64,000 nt of DNA. Source: Cadophora sp. MPI-SDFR-AT-0126. Its lineage: Eukaryota; Ascomycota; Leotiomycetes; Helotiales; Ploettnerulaceae. The notes below the pieces were generated by a model. It was given only the letters and a program-made list of their open reading frames with translations, was not told where the DNA came from and did no database searches. Position 1 is the first letter of the stretch. The number at the start of each line of letters is the position of its first letter. The stretch spans positions 496,001-560,000 of the forward strand of contig JAGMVK010000008.1 in NCBI GenBank assembly GCA_020747065.1. The letters are read 5' to 3'. Of the stretch, positions 1-10,876 are shown in pieces. A program made the position numbers and the translations under genes.

Positions 1-1233
1 TTCCACGAACGAAGCCGGATTTCCAGCACAACCCTTCTTCTCGTATTTCGTGAGCAGAGCAGAAGTACCATTCGCGCATACGCCCGTCGAATAGATCTTC
101 ATCATGTCCGTCTTCAGATCAACGCAGGTATCCGTGCTCGGATGACTGAAGAACGGGGCACGATTACCACACGCACTCTCACTCACACTTCCCTTTGCCG
201 GTTTCGGGACCTCTGGTTCCTTGGGAGCGTTTGGATCGGGCTTCGTGACGTTGCCGAACCCTTCGCACCAGAAGGACATGCTGGAGACTTTTTCGCCATC
301 GCCGAATGTGCCCGTGGAGAGACATTTCATGATGTCTGAGTCTTTGATGTCGATTAGGCCGTATGTTGATGAGATTTCGCCGTAGCCGCATTTGGAGTCT
401 TCGAATCGTGCCCATTTGGCGCGGGTGCCGTTGCTGCAGACGGCGGGGGTTTTGAATTGGATACCGAAGCCGTGGATTGTCAAGCAGCGGTCGACGGGGA
501 CGGTCATGGGTTTGTGTCCTCCGACGCGGCGACCGTTGCACTCTGGGAAGAGATGGGTGTAGACGACACCATCTGTGGGCTCTTCCAATGCAATGGGCTC
601 ATCTTTCGGCTCGGTTTTGTCCACATCATCAAAAATGTGCAGTGGTTCTGGCGCTGGAGGAGGGACAGCGATCTGATGTCTCGTCTCTGTGCTTTCCATT
701 TCACTCACGCGGTCCTCCATATCCTCCGTATCATCGCCACAGCGAAATATCATCGACCATTCCTTTGGCGAGTGACCTCCCCAGAGGCAGTATTCCGGGA
801 TGCCTCTGCCACTCTCATCACTTCGGTATGCTGTCTCGCCTCTACAGCCTTGTCGGTGGTAATACGTCATGGTTGGTTTCTTCCCATCAGGACATGTAGG
901 TGCTTCTGTGATAAGCATGTTATGGCTGAGGTAGTAGTCGCCAGAAAGGCAGACATCAGTCTCGAGCGTGATGGTATTGAACGTGCTTTCGCGGCACCCG
1001 AAGCTGAACATGGGACGGAAGCCCATCGTGGACGCGGGGAACAGCTTGATTGTTGCATTTCGAGCAGCGTCGAGGATGACCCCCGAGTTAGAACCCTCTT
1101 CTGAGACATAGGGTCGATTGTGGATAGGACGTTGTTCGGGGATGGAGGGGGAGTTGATGGGAATTTGTTGTGCTGAGGTGACAAGGCTGAGGGCCAGCGC
1201 GAGGCTGGATGTTTGAACGAGTGAGGGGTACAT
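1..1233 (-). CDS. Secreted cysteine-repeat protein, 3' end outside the window
   Basis: An uninterrupted frame runs from the ATG at 1233 off the left edge (411 codons visible, no stop). Residues 1-21 look like a signal peptide (MYPSLVQTSSLALALSLV then TSA-QQ), so the product is probably secreted. I see no known catalytic domain. What stands out is a repeated cysteine module: C94/C114/C130, C250/C266/C282 and C370/C386/C402. Copies two and three have the same C-x15-C-x15-C spacing and a VC-[SA]-NGT core; copy one has TCPDGK at that point. NxT sequons lie at about 59, 268, 328 and 388. Residues 165-222 form an acidic, proline-containing linker. Secretion and the repeat are read from the sequence; function is unknown (an effector or a wall-associated protein would fit). 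Confidence 0.8.
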   Translation of the reverse strand, partial: MYPSLVQTSSLALALSLVTSAQQIPINSPSIPEQRPIHNRPYVSEEGSNSGVILDAARNATIKLFPASTMGFRPMFSFGCRESTFNTITLETDVCLSGDYYLSHNMLITEAPTCPDGKKPTMTYYHRQGCRGETAYRSDESGRGIPEYCLWGGHSPKEWSMIFRCGDDTEDMEDRVSEMESTETRHQIAVPPPAPEPLHIFDDVDKTEPKDEPIALEEPTDGVVYTHLFPECNGRRVGGHKPMTVPVDRCLTIHGFGIQFKTPAVCSNGTRAKWARFEDSKCGYGEISSTYGLIDIKDSDIMKCLSTGTFGDGEKVSSMSFWCEGFGNVTKPDPNAPKEPEVPKPAKGSVSESACGNRAPFFSHPSTDTCVDLKTDMMKIYSTGVCANGTSALLTKYEKKGCAGNPASFVE

Positions 1234-2371
1234 CTTGTGCAGATGCAGCAATGAACAAAACGATCGATGGAGAGTACCTATCTACAGACAGGACTTGGAG
1301 AAGAATGGAGATGGAGAGGTATTCATATCATGATTCTACGTGATGTCGTTGAAATCCTTCGTGAGTTGTCGCCCTTGCTGCGCCGCATCGAGGCCTGAAT
1401 TTGGGTGGGTCTGTTTTGTCTGAGAGTCGACTAAATAGGAAAGGAGCTCGGTGAACCAGATAGGTTGACTTTGGATTCTACGATCGACGAAAGAAACCAT
1501 AATATTGACAGGTATCATTGAGCGTGATGCATAGCAAATGGTTCAGAAGGCTGAAATTCCCTCAAGAGCGACTTATCGAAAGTCGCTGTAGCCAGAAACA
1601 TCTGTACCTTTCGTACAGTCTGTGGGCTAAAAATAGAATTGGAAGCGAAGCTGGTGAAATCGAAAGCATCTTCCACGATGCTGATAGAGAAGGCTTGGAG
1701 GAAACCAAGATTGCCTGCATCAAGTTGTATTCGAGAGATGTTATTGTTATGTTCGCTTCTTTCGAAGCATTTGTATAAGAAGTTCTATGGTACTACTGTC
1801 TGAACAGTTCTAGGATCAACATATTCTCGCCTAAATCTACCGCATACAAAGGATATCTGCCTCTCATCCAAATATTTCGCAGCAAGAATGCTTACACGGA
1901 ATTGTGGTTGATTGCATATTCCATAGTAGCTATTTTTGATATCTAGTGAGACTATTCTGATGACTTCTTCACCCCCACACAGCCCCAGCTTTCGGTAACC
2001 ATCCTTCGTCAGCGAATCTGTCGGGTTTACCGCTAAGCGCCCCGAACATCCAAAAATCCAGCAAGTTAACATCTCCAAGTACCGGAGACAAGTTCACACT
2101 CTCTCGATGCGTGTTCGCTCTCTGCCCAAATGTTGGTTTCCGAGGTTGGCTCATGTACGATATGAGCACTGCGGCGAGGTACTAGTCGAAGTATCATGGT
2201 TTCTTGCTCAATGTATCATGCCATAGCACAAAGATTTTCAATCTCGCAACTTGTGTCTATGACTTTCAGTGTATTCTGATCTTCGTTGTCGTATTTGTCC
2301 TTTGGTCTGTGAATCTGAAGGATCTCATGACTTTATCTCTTGAGTATCTGCTATTGATGACGTCTGAGTAA
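1234..2371. other. Intergenic, no supported gene
   Basis: Upstream region of the secreted protein. Short frames at 1518-1778 (+) and 1785-2078 (-) have no recognisable motif, signal peptide or splice-joined partner, so I do not call them. Confidence 0.5.
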
Positions 2372-2647
2372 GTGATAGGTTCAGGACCATGCGTGAGCAG
2401 CAAATTTGATGATAACGGTTGGATATACAAGACTCCCTTCGTATCGTTTGGCATCCCACCGCCATACATCGTCAAGAAAGAGGCTGAAGACAAGAGGAAA
2501 GCACAAACATTCGCTACGAGCGACTGTGATGAAGAGGACAAGATTGGTCTCGTGGAACTTGGACCGAAGGATATTGTGGTTACCTACTGGGATTCAGACC
2601 TCTATCGATCCACAATCTGGCCGATTACTTGCCGTGGAAGCTCATAA
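2372..2647 (+). CDS. Possible small hypothetical protein (weak)
   Basis: A 91-codon frame whose composition looks more protein-like than its neighbours (segments VSFGIPPPYIVKKEAEDKRK and ELGPKDIVVTYWD). It ends 37 bases from the 3' end of the convergent hydrolase gene. No domain is recognised. It could be the last exon of a gene whose 5' exons I cannot place, or chance. Low confidence. Confidence 0.2.
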   Translation: MIGSGPCVSSKFDDNGWIYKTPFVSFGIPPPYIVKKEAEDKRKAQTFATSDCDEEDKIGLVELGPKDIVVTYWDSDLYRSTIWPITCRGSS

Positions 2648-2683
2648 TTTGGTGCTGCAGAGACTGCGCTGCCTTGAACCGAA

Positions 2684-3871
2684 TCAGTATCGTGAACCCA
2701 CCACAAAATCAAATATACGCATTACAGCCATACTGATCACTGGATAGCCCATGACAACATCATGGAGACCGGTTTGCAAAAGCTCTTCTCTGATGACGCC
2801 GACTTCGGTTCGCCATTCTATCGCGGACCCGGCAGCCCCAAGATCAATCCTAGTCTTGTACTTCTCCTCCTCCAGGTCTTCGTAGCTAATTCCAGCAGGG
2901 ACAGTAGCGTTGATCGCGTGCCAAAACAGCAACTGAGTATGGCGGAAGGGTATATCCCAGTCATCCTCAGCATGGATCAAAGTGAGTCTATACTTCTCTC
3001 CATTGGCCTCATTAGCCTTGATATAGCCTGCGATCCGATCTTTGCTCGACCATTTGTCCCTGATTAAAGAACGCAAGTAGGCAAATGCAGCAGGGAATCT
3101 AGCAATTGGAGATAAGAGAGGAATGGTGCCCGCAATCTTGTAGGTGGAAACGAGAGTTGCAACATCAACCAGGGGCGCAACAAGTACGGTGCCAGCAAAA
3201 ACAATAGGTGGTGACTGAAGCGCAAAGTGTTCTGATATAGCCAGAGTCACAGCAGTACCCATTGATTGGCCAAAAACAACAATACGATTGGGAGGAATTC
3301 CAGCGACATTCATGACCCAGTCAACCACAGATAGAGCATCTAAGAATAGTCCACGTTCGGAGGGTGTTCCCGTGCTGCGGCCAAAGCCCCGATAATCAAA
3401 TGTCAAGACGTGGATTGTGTCCGGCTGTCCTGCCGAAAGCGCACGGTAGTTGGGAGTTCTGTAACCAGACCCAACAGTACCTCCTGCACCATGGAAATGC
3501 AGCACTAGCAGGGCTTCAGGATCCTCTCGTAAGAGTCGGAAAGAAAGGCGGCTTTTGATATCCAAGACGAACCCCGACGGCTCTGCAATCAAAGCCGCTT
3601 CATTCTTTCGATATTGCCCAAGCGGAAGGATATGCCACGCATATAGCGTTTCTCCATCGGAGGACTGGATACTGAATGGAGAGACCTGATTGTGTAGAAA
3701 TCCAAACAGTTCTGGAACGTTCAAATCCTTGAACCATGTCATTTGAATCCCATGGAGGTAGACAACATGGGCCTGACAGAACGACGTGGATAGAAGTCCT
3801 AACAAACTGGCATAAAGACCAACAATTACTGCGGCAGAGATCGAGACATATTTCAAGATAGTGATAACCAT
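2684..3871 (-). CDS. Membrane-anchored alpha/beta hydrolase, ABHD12-like lipase
   Basis: Single exon, 395 residues. Residues 1-30 are a hydrophobic anchor (ISAAVIVGLYASLLGLLS). The alpha/beta-hydrolase core then shows an oxyanion HFHGAGGTVG, the turn TFDYRGFGRSTGTPS, the nucleophile elbow GQSMG (Ser near 203), a probable acid Asp in HAEDDWDIPF and a candidate catalytic His in QTGLHDVVMGYP. This order and the N-terminal anchor match the ABHD12/BEM46 group, which cleaves monoacylglycerols and lysophospholipids at membranes. The exact substrate is inference. The gene converges with whatever lies left of it and has a 567-bp upstream gap. Confidence 0.85.
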   Translation of the reverse strand: MVITILKYVSISAAVIVGLYASLLGLLSTSFCQAHVVYLHGIQMTWFKDLNVPELFGFLHNQVSPFSIQSSDGETLYAWHILPLGQYRKNEAALIAEPSGFVLDIKSRLSFRLLREDPEALLVLHFHGAGGTVGSGYRTPNYRALSAGQPDTIHVLTFDYRGFGRSTGTPSERGLFLDALSVVDWVMNVAGIPPNRIVVFGQSMGTAVTLAISEHFALQSPPIVFAGTVLVAPLVDVATLVSTYKIAGTIPLLSPIARFPAAFAYLRSLIRDKWSSKDRIAGYIKANEANGEKYRLTLIHAEDDWDIPFRHTQLLFWHAINATVPAGISYEDLEEEKYKTRIDLGAAGSAIEWRTEVGVIREELLQTGLHDVVMGYPVISMAVMRIFDFVVGSRY

Positions 3872-4438
3872 ATTGCTTGCATTTCCTGTTGGTTCGCGTG
3901 CCTATTGTGCAGGTCTGCCTTGTGAGGTCGTGGGAGAGGCTACCGAAAGGCTGAATGAAAGAGGTTGGAGGGGTGGTATTGATCTTTCCCAATTGTTAGC
4001 AGATGGCCGGTTCTGAGGTGCCATAATCAGATAGGAGCATACCTGCGATCAAATTGAATGATTTGAAGTAACCTGGAAAGCTTATCAACATGTTGATGTT
4101 GAGTGTTTACAAGTTGGGAGTCGAGAGATGTTGGAAGGACTTTAGCGCCGTAAATTGCGCTAGTCTGCCATTGGTTGCCCGTGAATCACAAGGCTGTGGG
4201 ATGTGGTCCTTCAACCTCGTCAACTTTCAGCAATGCGCATATACATATTCCATACCTTCTCCAAGACTTCTGCTACATACGCAGCTATATATATTCATGT
4301 CACTCACGAGCAGTGTCTAGACGAGGCACCAGTGGGCCTTTCTAGACACAGATCAAAGACACCAAACGAAAGAAGTCATGTTCGCCACGGGATCTGGGTA
4401 TCTGAAAGATGCATACCAGGGAACTTTCATTTATTCTG
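3872..4438. other. Intergenic between hydrolase and lactonase genes
   Basis: Promoter side of the hydrolase and 3' side of the lactonase gene. No frame with recognisable domains and no RNA gene seen. Confidence 0.6.
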
Positions 4439-5640
4439 TTACTCATCCCACAAGACGCTACTAAGCCCATCATCATTCTCAGCATTGCCCGTTACACCAA
4501 CTCTCAGACTGGCTACCTGGGGTCCAAGTTTGCCTGTCACAGGATCCCTCTTCACAACCACAACATTCGCAGTGGTCTGGTCCCCAATCACCATCAGATC
4601 ACCCGCATTATTGATCGAAAATGTCCGAGGATATGTGCCTCCAGATGAGATGATGTCCACGAAGGTCATAACCCCTGTCGCGCTCAACGAAAATGTGGCA
4701 ATGGAGTCATTCGGCGAAAATGACAGATCCCTTCGATTCGAGACGTATAGGAAATTGTCCTTCACATGAACCTCTCCGATCTTGGTTCCTGTCGGCGCCG
4801 TCCTATTCCCAGGCAAACTTGTCAAGGACTGTGTTCTGGTCAAAGTGAAGCATCCAGACGCAGGATACGAGACGGAAAATGCATGCACGGTGTTCGCAAG
4901 CTCATTCCCCACGTACAGAACGTCTTTGCCCCAGAAAGCACCATGCCGAGGGCCTGTTCCACCAGGCTCGATGTAGCTCGGGCAATCAGTCAGCTTGCCA
5001 GATGTGCTGTCGATTTTATATATCCGAATCAAGTCTGCGCCGAGATCTGGTGCCAGAAGAAAAGCGCCTGTTGGATCCGGGAAGACATGATGAGGATGCG
5101 GCGCGTCTTGTCTTGATGGGATCGTTCCACTTCCATTCATGGTATACTTGAGACTCTGGAGCGTCTTCGAGGATGAAGAAAGCGGTAATTTCAAGGTCGA
5201 AATTGTGGAAGTTTGGCTGTGGCCCAAGTCAGCATACAGCCCAACTGACTCAGAGAGACTTTGACGTACTAATGTGCTGTTGCTATGTATCCAGAACCAT
5301 AGACTACATTTGCAACTCCTCCAAGTGGCAGCCCAGTGGCTTTTCCGAGCAGAGTGAATCGGCCATTTGTAGCAGCGGAAACTGCAAAGCTGGAAGCACT
5401 TCCAAATCCAGTCTCGTCAGGCATATAAATTGTTCTGCTTGATGCGTCCCATGTCATCCAACTTGGTTGTCCACCAATTGACAGAGAATTGTTCAAAGCC
5501 AGTGAGTAAGCGCCGCTGCTGGTTGAGGTCAATGTCAAGCTGTTTATCGTGCCACTGTAATGGGCGGCGAAAATGTTGGCACAACTAGCAACATCCAGCA
5601 ACGCTGGCAGGACTCCCAGCAGTAAATGGGACGGCGCCAT
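4439..5640 (-). CDS. Secreted lactonase-type seven-bladed beta-propeller
   Basis: Two exons with one 53-nt intron at 5217-5269 (GTACGT...GCTGAC...CACAG). Splicing joins IATAHY to QTSTISTL in frame. The ATG at 5640 gives MAPSHLLLGVLPALLDVASC, a clean signal peptide (product about 382 aa); an in-frame ATG at 5685 would add 15 residues. The body has the repeating strand pattern of the PF10282 lactonase/6-phosphogluconolactonase-like/muconate cyclase family: PHPHHVFPDPTGAFLLAPDLGAD, then RHGAFWGKDVLYVGNEL, VHVKDNFLYVSNRRD and PRTFSINNAGDLMVIGDQ. The signal peptide argues against a pentose-phosphate role and for an extracellular lactone or ring-cleavage substrate (inference). Confidence 0.85.
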
Positions 5641-6659
5641 TATTATCGACAAGATGAAATATTGCAGAAGTGCTGGCGACACCACTCATAAAATTATGAG
5701 GCAAGATTCCATCGTTAAATATGGTCAAGAAAGTTCTTTACTTGAAAATGTACTGCTTCCACATGATTCACATTTGTCTGCTTGTGGCAATCAATCCCAG
5801 GACTGAGGATAAATTACCCCATCGCTTGTCTGCGGAGATATGATTGCAGGCTCAAAAGAAAGCTCCTAGCGTGATGTTTCCGTTTCGAGTTTATCATCCC
5901 CACAAAGTTACCGTGTCACAATCCCGAGGGACAAGAAAACGCACATGATCTGAAGATTAAACCCTCCCAAGTGATGAGGTGGTATTCGGAATGAGCTTGC
6001 CGTTTTAGCCACAACGATATCAGGCTGTACGGAGCTACATCATCAGGCAAGCTGGGGTAAATCCTGGCTAAATCATGCCCGATCCCTAAGCCTGGGGATC
6101 TTGATTGACAGTGCCTCTCGAAAGCTTATTTTAGATAAGAAGTTTGGCGCGGCTCAATCAGAGTTGTGTATGTCGTACGACGATCTAATCTTGCCTCTTG
6201 CATTGCTTGGGGTGACCTGCGGATCGTGGAGTTTTAGCCTTTGTGTACTTGTCCGCCTTGGCCAACCACTCTTCTGTCTCGGACCGTGGCACCCCTGGAA
6301 CTGACGATGAAGAAATAGAAAGATGCGAGAATTGTTTAGGCAGAGTCTCCGTTCCGAACTGTGGCATCGGATTTGCTGCCGGCATGTGAGGTTGTGAGTA
6401 ATCTCGTCAGGTCTTCAATCTCCATTCCGTCGCATCCGTTGACATACAGGCGGGTGTGTTTATCTTCCTCGGTCGTTGTTCTGCGCGTACTCTATTGCTC
6501 GTCTTGCCTAATACATGAGCAAATGTGATCACACTGTTGAAGGTTGGTTGGTGTGCCCTTTTATTCAAGGGCGATCATCCCAAGAAAATTTCCAAGAATG
6601 GTTCCAAGAAAGTCTACGTCTCAAGCGTTCTTCACTTGGCATTTGCTGAACTCGCTAAA
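5641..6659. other. Intergenic between divergent lactonase and FAD oxidase genes
   Basis: About 1 kb separating two genes transcribed away from each other, so both promoters should lie here. Short frames at 6101-6304 (+) and 6185-6385 (-) show no domain. No RNA gene seen. Confidence 0.6.
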
Positions 6660-8462
6660 ATGATCTTCTCTTTTTTTACACTGGCGTTATTGACAGCGAC
6701 AGGAACTCAAGCCTATGTACAGAAACGAGCAACGGTCGTTGATTGCCTGAATACAGCGAACGTCCCACGATCGCTCCCAGGCTCAGCCAACTTTACACAG
6801 GCCATCAAGCCTTTCAACTTAAGGCTTCCATTTACACCTGTGGCAGTAGCAGTTCCATCGACCGTTCCCCAAGTCCAGGCAGCTGTTGCTTGCGGAGTTC
6901 AGTACAACCTCGCCGTGACGGCCAAAGGCGGCGGCCATAGCTATGCATCCCATGGTATCGGTGGTGAGAACGGCCATTTGGTTGTCGATATGAAGCTTTT
7001 CACCAACATCACCGTGGACAGTGCCACGCAGATTGCTTCTATCGGTACCGGATCCAGACTCGGTAACGTAGCCGTTGCATTGTTCAACCAAGGACAGAGG
7101 ATGTTCAGTCACGGCACCTGCCCTGGGTATTTGCCACTACTTCACCTTTTAAAAAACAGAAGCTGACAAATACCAGTGTCGGTATCGGTGGCCATGTCGG
7201 TGGAGGAGGCTATGGTTACTCCTCCCATACTTATGGCCTCGCCCTCGACAATCTGGTTGAAGCCACTGTTGTCCTCGCCGATTCGACTGTCGTTACAGCA
7301 TCCACAACCCAAAATACCGACCTCTTCTGGGGCATCCGCGGTGCCGGCGCCTCGTTCGGGATCATCACACAATACAAATTCCAGACATTCCCCGCCCCGT
7401 CCAGCAACACGATCTTCTCCTACAATTACAATTTCAACCAGGCTCAAGCGGCAGCCATGCACAAGGTGCTACAGGAGTACGCAAATACGACGATGCCTGT
7501 TGAGATGAACATGCGGATGTTCATTAATGCGTATAGTTTTGGCCTGCAAGGTGTGTATTATGGAAGTCAGGATAATTTCCAGAAGGCCATTGCGCCGTTG
7601 CTGGCGAAAGCGCCGTTCACGGGTGGGAATGGACAGATCTCGACGAAGGGGTGGATTGACACCTTGAATAATTATGCTTATGGGAGTTTGAGTACGGGGC
7701 TGGACTATGATGTCGTGAGTTTCCACTATAAAATGCTACCTAATGAGCTTTTACTAATGTAGTCGGGCACAGCATGAAACCTTCGTAGGTATCTCCCTAC
7801 TCAAAGCCCAAATAACAGTAAGAAAATACTAACAAATAGCATAGTTCTCCAAAAGTTTAATGACAGTGTCTCTCACTGATGCAGCTCTTAATGCATTCTG
7901 GGCCTATTGGAATACCAATGCTCGGTCTAACACCAGAGTCAGCTACCACTCTCTTCTTTTACCTTCCCCCAAAGTTCCCTTTACTACAACGTCAGACTGA
8001 TACCTCCAGGATTGGTACCTTATCATTGACCTTCACGGTGGTCCTACCTCTGCGATCTCCAAAGTAGCAGACAACGCAACCTCCTACGCTCATCGCAACG
8101 CCCTCCTGAAATACGAATTCTACGATCGAGTCAATGGTGGTTCGTATCCTGCCAATGGGTTCTCGTTCTTGAATGGCTGGGTGGCTTCCATAACTTCAGC
8201 TAGTATGTAATCCCTATATTCTTTGACACTGACGTTTTCTCCATGTCGTGACGTTCAGGTTATGGATGAGTTGTGCTGACGCGTAGCTGCAGTGAACACC
8301 ACGACTTTCGGAATGTATATGAATTATGCCGACCCGTCTTTAAGTACCACTGATGCGCATAATCTGTATTGGTTGAAGCACTATGATACTTTGACGAAGG
8401 TCAAGAAAGCCTATGATCCCAAAATGGTGTTTTCAAATCCGCAGGCTGTGATGTTGACGTGA
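6660..8462 (+). CDS. Secreted berberine-bridge-type FAD oxidase (oligosaccharide oxidase-like)
   Basis: Six exons: 6660-7126, 7177-7714, 7773-7784, 7845-7937, 8010-8202, 8293-8462, giving 490 residues. The start at 6660 yields a signal peptide (MIFSFFTLALLTATGTQA). The FAD-binding PCMH region shows AKGGGHSYASHG and, across the first splice, SHGTCPG-VGIGGHVGGGGYG. The His and Cys in these motifs match the two residues that bind FAD covalently in glucooligosaccharide oxidase and berberine-bridge enzymes. The C-terminal BBE motif is YDPKMVFSNPQ. The family oxidises sugars or alkaloid-like and polyketide substrates with oxygen; a secreted carbohydrate oxidase is most likely (inference). Exon 3 is only 12 nt and encodes HETF. 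Confidence 0.9.
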
Positions 8463-8643
8463 AGTGGGCTGAGTGGGGCAGAATACTGTGATCTGATTTT
8501 CCGGGGAGGGGGACAAGAAGAAAGTAACAACCTAGATTATAACCTCTATTCTACCCAAGAAACATCTATTCTAAAATCTATGGAACTGAATCTGTCTGTC
8601 TGTCTATCTCTTGATCTAAACCCAAACCCCCAAAGAAAGAAGT

Positions 8644-9978
8644 CTACAGTCCCTCTAATTCCTCTAAGACATCTGCAAAACAAGGTCTCTCCATCACAAC
8701 AGGCGCCGTACATTTCCAGTGCAGCAGATTCAACCCCTCAATAACAAAGGCATCTTTCTCTCCAAGCCCACCCTCCTCATCAACCCTCCTCTCCACCAAC
8801 CCAAGCAGATCCTCAATCAGATGCCCAAACGCAAAAACCTCCATACGTTCCAACATTTCAGCCTGCGCAGCCTCTTTACCATAAATAGTCGCGGCTCCAA
8901 AATCTCCAAGCAGAGCATGTCCATCCTTATCAATGAGGATATTATGCGCATACAGATCCCCATGCGCAATTCCCCGCTCATGCAGATGCGTTGCCGCACT
9001 CGCAATACCCAAAAGAATGCTCTTACACTTCTCGACCGAGAAGACAGTATCAGGATGGTACGAGTCACGCGTGCACGTATCGAGCGTAGGCGGGAGTCCC
9101 AAGTTCGTGTAATGCGGCGGAATAAGTTCGAGCACCAGTCCGCGCTTCTCGGGATGATCGTGGATCTTTCCGATCGGATCAATGAGATTCGGGTGCCGGC
9201 CTGCAACGATACACGCGTTCATCTCATCAGCCGGTGAGCCGTCGCTAGTGACTTCTCCCTTGAAGAGCTTGATTGCTACAGGTTTAGCTTCGGTGGGCGT
9301 CTTCCATGTGCCTTTTGAGATTATGCCCGAGGCACCTTCGCCGAGAAGGTCGGCGACGGTGAGATCCGACCACGTTATGGAGCTGAGGACGGGGTTGTCT
9401 TCTGCGGTTGGGGCACAGGGGTTTCCGGCGAAGGAGAGGAATGACAGTTCGGGCATCGAGAAGAGCCATTGTGGGAGCTCTGTGAGTTTGTTCGCTGAGA
9501 GGCGGAGGAGTCCCAGTTTGCGACAGGCGGCCATCTCGGCGGGCAAAGAGGTAAGTCGATTGCCGGCTAACATGCATTTCTGCAGACGATGACAATGCCC
9601 TATGCTCTTTGGCAATGCCTCAATTTCGTTGTTCGTGAGGATCAGCCACCGCAACTTGCGAGGGAAAGCACCTTCAGGAACGGTGGTCATGTGATTCCCC
9701 TTGAAAGCGATCATTTCCAGGGATCGGCATTGTGCAAGTTCCTCTGGGAAAACGGTGAAATTGCAATCCGAAAAGAAGGCGATTTTGAGTTTGTGGAGAC
9801 GCGAGATGTCTTTTGGGAGGCTGCTGAGTGGGTTGTTGGACAAGTCGAGGATCTCCAGGGTGTCGAAAAGGGAGAGGATTTCTCGTGGGAAGCTGGTGAG
9901 GTTGCTGGAGAGCTTGAGCCGTTTTGTGCCCTTGTAGTGGCCGGCTTTGAGACCCTCGAGAGTCTGGACGACGGCCAT
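8644..9978 (-). CDS. Leucine-rich repeat protein kinase, intronless
   Basis: Single exon, 444 residues. About seven LRRs cover residues 15-205 (for example LEILDLSNNPLSSLPKDIS, LRWLILTNNEIEALPKSIG). A compact kinase domain follows: glycine loop LLGEGASGIISKG, lysine in VAIKLFK, catalytic loop HGDLYAHNIL and metal-binding DFG in LLGDFGAAT. HGD replaces the usual HRD, so it is a non-RD kinase. Small LRR-kinases with exactly this order, length and HGDLYAHN motif are, as I recall them, common in proteobacteria. With the lack of introns this suggests transfer from bacteria (inference). No membrane segment is seen, so it is probably cytosolic. Substrate unknown. Confidence 0.88.
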   Translation of the reverse strand: MAVVQTLEGLKAGHYKGTKRLKLSSNLTSFPREILSLFDTLEILDLSNNPLSSLPKDISRLHKLKIAFFSDCNFTVFPEELAQCRSLEMIAFKGNHMTTVPEGAFPRKLRWLILTNNEIEALPKSIGHCHRLQKCMLAGNRLTSLPAEMAACRKLGLLRLSANKLTELPQWLFSMPELSFLSFAGNPCAPTAEDNPVLSSITWSDLTVADLLGEGASGIISKGTWKTPTEAKPVAIKLFKGEVTSDGSPADEMNACIVAGRHPNLIDPIGKIHDHPEKRGLVLELIPPHYTNLGLPPTLDTCTRDSYHPDTVFSVEKCKSILLGIASAATHLHERGIAHGDLYAHNILIDKDGHALLGDFGAATIYGKEAAQAEMLERMEVFAFGHLIEDLLGLVERRVDEEGGLGEKDAFVIEGLNLLHWKCTAPVVMERPCFADVLEELEGL

Positions 9979-10876
9979 TATGTATATGCCAAAATTGCCT
10001 CCAATTGAAATATCTTGAAGATTTATCAGCGCGGCTCATGTACTACGTCGTAGTACGTCAAAATGATGGTTAGGGGCTACTTTTTCGCACACCGGTCTTA
10101 GTCACGTACCATTTACTCGCCCACGGTGACAGCTCTCAGATGATTCGAGGCTGGAGAAATCAAGGCAATTCCATTTTAATGATAGAAGAGTATCAATTCA
10201 GATAAGTTTGTCTATTTGGGAGAGTTGAAGTTCAAAAACCAAAAACCAAAAATAGATTCGCAATCTCCACTCCTCTTATCTTAGCACGTGTTCGCTTCAA
10301 AAGGTGGATGACTAAGCCAGCATCGGACTCTTATGCGAAGAAGGGCATTCGAACAACTTCTCACGTTCAACATTGATCTCCTGAAAACATTATTTTCTCA
10401 TTCTTGTTGATTCAACACGCTTATATATGCCACACGAACTGATCTAGATATGCAACAAATTTAGAGTTCTCAGAGTAACTTCTGCGCCACTAACCAATCA
10501 TTCCACCCGACGAGGCCATGAATGCAAACCACTTACGCTTCTTTGGGATTTGCTTTTCCTGTCCAATACGATCTATTTTTAAAGTGTCGAAAACCCATCA
10601 CTCTTTTGGACTCCTCATGTGCGATAAAAGTAAGGTTTAGCAAGCCCGTTCTTGTCAGTGGCAAGGGAAGGGATGCCTGCACGGATCACCACCCATGGTT
10701 TCATCGCTAGGCGTGCCATCTCGACCTCAAGATGCAACGATTCGCGCCGTTTGTCTTAATTATGTCATCTATCAACTGTAGTGCCAACGAACATGATGAA
10801 AATCCCGTCATTCTCACAGGTCTCGGAGATGGACTGCTTTGAGACCGGTTTCGATGAACAATCCTTCGTGATTGAG
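9979..10876. other. Intergenic, no gene seen
   Basis: Upstream of the LRR-kinase and of the DUF4185-like gene, which point away from each other, so it is a shared promoter region. Short frames carry no domain. Confidence 0.5.

Noticed and set aside
2372..2541. Minus-strand frame 2266-2541
   Set aside because: No motif; overlaps the equally weak plus-strand frame. Neither has strong support.
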